A stretch of DNA of 27,603 bases. Origin: an uncultured Methanobrevibacter sp. (GTDB lineage: Archaea; Methanobacteriota; Methanobacteria; Methanobacteriales; Methanobacteriaceae). Below are positions 23,373 to 27,603 of the stretch, in pieces. Every line of letters starts with the position of its first letter. The first letter of the stretch is position 1. The DNA lies in contig NZ_OMWD01000028.1 of the NCBI RefSeq assembly GCF_900314695.1, positions 1-27,603 of the forward strand, written 5' to 3'. Position numbers and translations under genes: made by a program. The notes below the pieces were generated by a model. The model made no database searches and was not told where the DNA came from. It worked only from the letters and a program-made list of their open reading frames with translations.

Positions 23373-24425
23373 TTACTCTGAATATTTATAATAATTATCG
23401 TTAATTTCTTTTAGGTAGTTGATGACATGTTTAAATGATTCATCCATTTCTTCTTTTGAATCGAATAAAGTTGAGTTATACTCACTATATCCATGAATCC
23501 TAATATTTTCAGGTATATTCATGAAATCATTTCCATATAAACGTTCAATGAATTTATCTGGTTTATTTGGACATTTAATGTCATATCCTTCAAATTTCAT
23601 AGTTTTTGTAGGGAAAAAAATATTTTTTTCAAAAACACCTAAATCATCTGCGGATGATGCATCAATTCCTTCCGCTATAAAATCTGTTTCATCTAATGTT
23701 AATCCTAACTTTTCAAACCGTTCATTGAATTCTTTTTCAAAAGAAAAATCTGGTTCATGATATAATTTATTAAAATAATACTTATGTCCTAAATAATTTT
23801 TGGTGTAATAATCGATGGAATCCTCTTTAACATAATCAAATGGGAAAATATCTAATTTCACCATGGGTTTTAACCATCCTAATTGTAAAAATGTTGATTT
23901 TCCTAATTTGGGGTCACTGCTAAAGTATTTGTCATGACCTAGTTTTTCATCATAAATTGTGTTAAAATCTTTAAAATAATTATCGTTAGCATTAATTAAT
24001 CTGGTAAGTGCACAATTTTCTTTAAAATAGTCGTATTTATTAATTTCTTTAGGAAGAACTTCAATTAATTTATTATAGTCTGTTCTCATCATAATAATGT
24101 CAAAATCATCATCCCATGGAATAAATCCTTCATGTCGAACAGCACCAATCAAAGTTCCATACGCAAGACAATATTCTAAATTATATTTATTACAAACATT
24201 GTCTATGAATCTTAATAATTCCGTGTATAATAATTGAATGTCTCTAAGTGTTCCTTCTGTTTTGATATTTGTAGATTTTATTAAAAAGTTTAACATTTCA
24301 TTTGGTTGGGAAGAGGATGTTTTTTTTCTGTAAATAAATTTTGATAGTCTCATTGAATATAATAAAATTTTTTCTGATTTTTGAATTATTTTAGGAGATT
24401 TTTCATACAGTTTACCCAAATTCAT
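23373..24425 (-). CDS. LicD family protein 1
   Basis: The 350-residue protein belongs to the LicD family (nucleotidyltransferase-like fold), known for transferring phosphocholine or other phospho-polyols from CDP carriers onto surface glycans. The signature is complete at residues 90-110: GTLIGAVRHEGFIPWDDDFD, with the metal-binding DDDFD. Residues 165-185 hold a FLQLGWLKPMVKLDIFPFDY segment, and a basic N terminus of about 40 residues precedes the domain. It is transcribed away from the second LicD gene across a 440-base AT-rich gap. No close downstream gene is coupled to it; the flippase starts 204 bases further on. Donor and acceptor are unknown. Confidence 0.9.
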   Translation of the reverse strand: MNLGKLYEKSPKIIQKSEKILLYSMRLSKFIYRKKTSSSQPNEMLNFLIKSTNIKTEGTLRDIQLLYTELLRFIDNVCNKYNLEYCLAYGTLIGAVRHEGFIPWDDDFDIIMMRTDYNKLIEVLPKEINKYDYFKENCALTRLINANDNYFKDFNTIYDEKLGHDKYFSSDPKLGKSTFLQLGWLKPMVKLDIFPFDYVKEDSIDYYTKNYLGHKYYFNKLYHEPDFSFEKEFNERFEKLGLTLDETDFIAEGIDASSADDLGVFEKNIFFPTKTMKFEGYDIKCPNKPDKFIERLYGNDFMNIPENIRIHGYSEYNSTLFDSKEEMDESFKHVINYLKEINDNYYKYSE

Positions 24426-24865
24426 TATAACGCTTCCATTTTTTTTATTTTAAGATAGTTTGTTTTAATCTAATTGTCTTAAATAATAACTATTTTATCT
24501 TTTTGAAAAATAATTTATATTACGCATATATTATCATTAATGTATATAATGTAATTATTTTAAAACTTTTGGCATATTATTAAATTAAATAAATTTGTTT
24601 TGAAAATATTTTTTTAAGTTGGATAACTGTTAGGACAAGCATTACTGATAATTAATTTTGAAATTAGGCAAATATCTTTTTTCAGTCAATACAAACTATT
24701 TATTGATTGTTGTATAGAGTTATTAAAGAAAAAATTGAGATAACCATTTGTTTAAATTAATTATCTGCGGATTACTTATTGAATTAAAAATCAAACACCA
24801 CAATTTAATTTCTTTAATTAAAACTTAAATAATATTTATATATAATTTTAAATAGATGATAATAC
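24426..24865. other. AT-rich divergent intergenic region between the LicD genes
   Basis: These 440 bases hold no gene I can support. The right end carries the TATA box for the second LicD gene. On the minus strand the first LicD gene has a GGAAG element about ten bases before its ATG, with no clear TATA box. A weak ATACAA/TTGTAT inverted pair (24689-24694 and 24710-24715) is too short to call. I see no repeat array, tRNA or terminator hairpin. Confidence 0.5.
24835..24843 (+). promoter_or_regulatory. Putative TATA box for LicD gene 2
   Basis: TTTATATATAA at 24835-24845 is a near-perfect archaeal box, centred about 26 bases before the ATG at 24866, as expected for a leaderless transcript. Confidence 0.5.
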
Positions 24866-25705
24866 ATGCGTGTGAGTGAATTTAGGAAATATACTGACGA
24901 AGAAATAAAACATGTACAAGATGTTGAATTAATGATTCTCAAAGATGTTGTAAAAATTTTAGAAAAACACAATTTAAACTATTATATGTATGGAGGTTCA
25001 CTTTTAGGGACTATTAGGCATAAAGGTTTTATTCCCTGGGATGATGATATAGATATTATTTTATTTAGAAAAGACTTTGATAAAGCTTTAGATATTCTTA
25101 ATAATGAATTATCTGATAAATATGATCTTGTTCAAATGGATTATGTTGATGATTGTTTTGCTTCTTTTGCGAAAGTTTCACTTAAAAACACTATTTTTAG
25201 TCGATGGTATACTCATTATACAAATTTTGAGCTGGGAATTCATATTGATATATTTACATTAGATAACATTCCTAAAAGCGATTTTATAGGTAAATTGCAT
25301 CATTCTTTATATACTCTTTGTTATCAATTTGTTATTAATTCCTGCATCAAATTTGATATGTATACAAAATTCAGAACAAAATTACATAATGCAGCATATG
25401 ATATTTTGAATTTTATTCCGATAAATAAGAAGTTTTGGAAAAAATTACTTAAAAAAGAAATGACTTTTTTTAATTATAATGAAACTGAAAGGGTTGTTGA
25501 TTGTTGTAATCTCGCAGGATATATGGCTTATAACAGAAATGATTTTGAACCTGCAATTAAAGCTAAATTTGAAAATTTTGAAGTTAGAATTCCAAAAAAT
25601 TATGATAAAATTTTAACTCAAATTTATGGGGATTATATGAAAATCCCTTCAGAAGAAGATAGATATAATACCGCTCCTGAAATTCTTGATTTTGGAGAGT
25701 ATTAA
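24866..25705 (+). CDS. LicD family protein 2
   Basis: A second, shorter LicD-family protein of 279 residues. The family core is GSLLGTIRHKGFIPWDDDID at residues 44-63 with the DDDID metal site. The next segment, FELGIHIDIFTLDNIPKSD, corresponds to the strand that carries a further conserved Asp in LicD proteins. The C-terminal YDKILTQIYGDYMKIPSEED is the usual LicD ending. It shares the core with the first LicD gene but little else by eye, so the two probably serve different acceptors. It is the first of three rightward genes (LicD, GpsA-type, TarI-type), which strongly suggests that it uses the CDP-polyol made by the other two. Confidence 0.93.
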   Translation: MRVSEFRKYTDEEIKHVQDVELMILKDVVKILEKHNLNYYMYGGSLLGTIRHKGFIPWDDDIDIILFRKDFDKALDILNNELSDKYDLVQMDYVDDCFASFAKVSLKNTIFSRWYTHYTNFELGIHIDIFTLDNIPKSDFIGKLHHSLYTLCYQFVINSCIKFDMYTKFRTKLHNAAYDILNFIPINKKFWKKLLKKEMTFFNYNETERVVDCCNLAGYMAYNRNDFEPAIKAKFENFEVRIPKNYDKILTQIYGDYMKIPSEEDRYNTAPEILDFGEY

Positions 25706-25706
25706 T

Positions 25707-25715
25707 TTTTATATT
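25707..25715 (+). promoter_or_regulatory. Putative TATA box for the GpsA-type gene
   Basis: TTTTATATT lies 21-29 bases before the ATG at 25736, so the dehydrogenase gene may have its own leaderless transcript besides readthrough from the LicD gene. Confidence 0.35.
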
Positions 25716-25735
25716 AAAAAATCTAATATTAAATC

Positions 25736-26704
25736 ATGTTTTCTAATATAGGTGTTGTAGGCGCGGGAGCTATGGGAACCGCTATTTCCCAAACTGTTTG
25801 TGATAATACTCAAAATGTTTTATTATATGCTAGAAGAGAAGAATTGGTCGAATCAATAAATGAAGCACATGTTAATAAAGATTATTTTCCAAATATTCGT
25901 TTACAAGATAATATTATGGCTATTAATGATTTAAATAAATTAAAAGATGCAGAAGTAATATTTTTAACTTTACCTTCATCCACTATTAGGGAAGTCACTC
26001 GTAAATTAAGAGACATCATTTCAGATAATTGTGTTCTTGTGAGTACAGCTAAAGGTTTAGAAAAAAAATCTAAAAAAAGAATGACTGAAGTCATTGAGGA
26101 AGAAATAGGTAGGCCAGCTGCTGTATTATCAGGACCTAATATCGCTTCTGAAATGGTTGAACGTACATTTTCTTCAGCAACGATTGCATGTAAAAATAAT
26201 CAATACCTTGAAAAAGTTAAAAAAGCATTATCCACTTCTAAATTCAAAGTTTCTGCAAGTTGTGATGTTGTTGGTGTAGAGTATTGTGGTGTAATTAAGA
26301 ATGTAATTGCTATCTCTCAGGGAATTTGTGAAGGGATGAAGATAAATGACAATGCACGTTTTTCCGTTTTTACAAAAACTTACAATGAAACAAAAAATTT
26401 AATAAAAAAATTTGGAGGAGATCCAAATACTGTTGATGATTATTGTGGTTTTGGAGACATTATTACGGCTTCAACTTTAAATGTAAGTAGAAATCATACT
26501 TTGGGTGTTTTATACGGTCAAAAAATTGTAATTGATGAGAAAGCATCCGGGGTTCTTTTTGAAGGGAAAAATACAATTATTATAATGAAAGACTTATGCA
26601 CCAAATATAATATAGAATGTGCTACAGTTGATTTTACTTATGATGTAATCATTGATAGATTTAATCCAAAAAGGGCATTTGAAAAATTTTGGAAAAAATT
26701 ATAA
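25736..26704 (+). CDS. gpsA: NAD(P)-dependent glycerol-3-phosphate dehydrogenase family protein (GpsA type)
   Basis: The 322-residue protein is of the GpsA family, which reduces dihydroxyacetone phosphate to sn-glycerol-3-phosphate. The dinucleotide loop GAGAMG is at 9-14. The substrate region STAKGLE is at about 103-109, with Lys106 in the position of the conserved Lys. SGPN is at 132-135, the catalytic Lys188 is in VEYCGVIKNVIA, and GFGDIITASTLNVSRNHTLG (238-257) holds the phosphate-binding Arg-Asn pair. All key positions are present. Archaeal membrane lipids use glycerol-1-phosphate made by an unrelated enzyme, so this enzyme more likely serves the CDP-polyol pathway beside it. A different polyol phosphate substrate is possible. 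The cytidylyltransferase follows after 13 bases. Confidence 0.93.
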   Translation: MFSNIGVVGAGAMGTAISQTVCDNTQNVLLYARREELVESINEAHVNKDYFPNIRLQDNIMAINDLNKLKDAEVIFLTLPSSTIREVTRKLRDIISDNCVLVSTAKGLEKKSKKRMTEVIEEEIGRPAAVLSGPNIASEMVERTFSSATIACKNNQYLEKVKKALSTSKFKVSASCDVVGVEYCGVIKNVIAISQGICEGMKINDNARFSVFTKTYNETKNLIKKFGGDPNTVDDYCGFGDIITASTLNVSRNHTLGVLYGQKIVIDEKASGVLFEGKNTIIIMKDLCTKYNIECATVDFTYDVIIDRFNPKRAFEKFWKKL

Positions 26705-26717
26705 TGGTGGTGATTTT

Positions 26718-27413
26718 ATGATTTGTGCGGCTATTTTGGCAGGGGGTATTGGGAGTAGGTTAAAGCAAGAAAAACCTAAACAATTTATTAATATTAATCA
26801 TAAACCTATTTTAGTTCATTCAGTTGGAACATTCTTAAATGTTAATGAATTTGATAAAATTATTGTATCTTCTCCAAAAGAGTTTATTGGCATGACAAAA
26901 GATTTAATGGATAAATATTTTCCCCAAAATGATAAAATTGTAGTTATTGAAGGAGGTTCTACTCGTAATGGGACAATTTTAAATTCTATTCAGTATATGA
27001 AAAGTCAAAATTGTGAAAAAGATTCTATTTTAGTAACTCATGATGCTTCTAGGATATTTGTATCTGAAAAATTAATTGAAGAGAGCATTGAAAATGCACT
27101 TGAAGTAGGTGCAGCCAGTGCGGTGATTCCGGCTACAGATGTTATTTTTGAATCTAAAAAAGAGGGACTACTTACTGATATTCCCTTAAGGAAGTATTTA
27201 TTTCATGCACAAACTCCCCAATCATTTAACATCGATAAATTTTTAGAAATTTATGGAGATTTGTCAGAAGAGGAAATCGCTATATTAGATGAAGCTATGG
27301 TACTTTTCAATTTAAGAGGGTTTAATGTGAAATTATTTCAGGGAGACCAAGGTAATTTTAAAATAACTCGTCCTTTTGATATTACCTTGGCTGAAAGTAT
27401 TTTTAAAAAATAG
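26718..27413 (+). CDS. TarI/IspD-family cytidylyltransferase
   Basis: The 231-residue protein transfers CMP from CTP to a polyol phosphate. It shows AAILAGGIGSRLKQEKPKQF (residues 4-23, the CTP-binding loop), the HDASR motif near 98-102 and the HAQTPQSFN segment near 162-170. By memory of sequence it is closer to staphylococcal ribitol-5-phosphate cytidylyltransferase TarI than to IspD, notably in the segments VTHDASR, TDIPLR and the C-terminal FKITRPFDITLAESI. Archaea make isoprenoids through mevalonate and do not need IspD, which favours a TarI-like role. The product would be CDP-ribitol, CDP-glycerol or a similar CDP-polyol. The start at 26718 follows GGTGGTGAT; a Met 22 codons upstream lies in the dehydrogenase gene. 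Confidence 0.93.
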   Translation: MICAAILAGGIGSRLKQEKPKQFININHKPILVHSVGTFLNVNEFDKIIVSSPKEFIGMTKDLMDKYFPQNDKIVVIEGGSTRNGTILNSIQYMKSQNCEKDSILVTHDASRIFVSEKLIEESIENALEVGAASAVIPATDVIFESKKEGLLTDIPLRKYLFHAQTPQSFNIDKFLEIYGDLSEEEIAILDEAMVLFNLRGFNVKLFQGDQGNFKITRPFDITLAESIFKK

Positions 27414-27417
27414 TCAC

Positions 27418-27426
27418 TTTTTTTTT
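27418..27426 (+). terminator. T-tract terminator after the cytidylyltransferase gene
   Basis: Nine T residues begin four bases after the stop codon, the likely end of the LicD-GpsA-TarI transcript. Confidence 0.55.
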
Positions 27427-27510
27427 AAAATAATTATTTCAATCTTTTTAGGATGTTATTAATGAAGTTATTGGTTATTAGAAAAGATTTATTTTTTTTT
27501 ATTAAGAGGA

Positions 27511-27534
27511 TGTGACACGAAGTCACAATTTTTT
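27511..27534 (+). terminator. Second hairpin with T tract
   Basis: TGTGAC (27511-27516) and GTCACA (27522-27527) pair around the loop ACGAA, followed by ATTTTTTC. It is shaped like a bacterial intrinsic terminator, some 100 bases downstream of the T tract, and may serve as a backup. Confidence 0.5.
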
Positions 27535-27563
27535 CTAATTTTAATTAACTTATTTTCATTTAA

Positions 27564-27573
27564 TTTTATATAC
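27564..27573 (+). promoter_or_regulatory. Putative TATA box for a gene beyond the window
   Basis: TTTTATATAC appears near the right edge with no gene start inside the window, so it probably serves the next rightward gene. Confidence 0.3.
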
Positions 27574-27603
27574 TATGAAGTACAATCTTTTATTATAGAT
27601 ATT

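Noticed and set aside
24689..24715. ATACAA/TTGTAT inverted pair in the LicD intergenic region
   Set aside because: Only six base pairs with a 15-base loop in AT-rich DNA, within chance.
27463..27516. Short ORF MKLLVIRKDLFFFIKRM
   Set aside because: Only 17 codons, with no close SD, and it ends in the hairpin region.

Overview
The window looks like a chromosome segment of a methanogenic archaeon of the order Methanobacteriales, most likely a gut- or rumen-type Methanobrevibacter. The evidence is the strong AT bias, archaeal TATA boxes (often 22-28 bases before the ATG, as for leaderless genes), SD sequences of the AGGTGA type, and archaeal housekeeping genes (ribosomal protein S8e, SRP19, an archaeal RecJ-like DHH protein, a COG1497-type regulator). 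HypE, the hydrogenase maturation factor, fits a hydrogenotroph. The genus is an inference; no rRNA is present.

Layout. 1-5761: the tail of an upstream gene, a cassette of three small proteins (zinc ribbon, extremely acidic protein, 77-residue protein), rps8e, hypE, an RDD membrane protein, an unrecognised 212-residue protein, then a leftward pair (solo Cas4-like nuclease plus membrane-anchored, catalytically degenerate thermonuclease-like protein) divergent from an SPL-type radical SAM protein. 5787-7874: DEAD-box helicase and COG1497 regulator, tail to tail. 7933-12588: a tightly packed leftward operon hemD, GT2 glycosyltransferase, glf, srp19, recJ-like. 12589-14627: an interrupted small ORF, a DUF2283 protein, a gene-poor stretch with a long inverted repeat, and two overlapping flavodoxin-fold genes. 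14660-20704: a secreted beta-solenoid adhesin-like protein of a type I associate with gut bacteria, a very large SNF2 helicase with a SWIM zinc finger, and a stand-alone SWIM protein. 20729-27413: a cell-surface locus with a membrane acyltransferase, a flippase, two divergent LicD-family transferases, a GpsA-type glycerol-3-phosphate dehydrogenase and a TarI/IspD-type cytidylyltransferase.

How the genes may work together. The right end reads like a small bacterial-type polyol-phosphate decoration pathway. A dehydrogenase makes a polyol phosphate, the cytidylyltransferase activates it as a CDP derivative, and LicD enzymes transfer it onto surface glycans moved by the flippase and modified by the acyltransferase. 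This is unexpected in an archaeon, whose lipids use glycerol-1-phosphate and whose isoprenoids do not need IspD. It is the best candidate here for an undescribed system. The galactofuranose gene glf and its GT2 partner add a second surface-glycan element.

No CRISPR array, transposase gene, tRNA or rRNA was seen.
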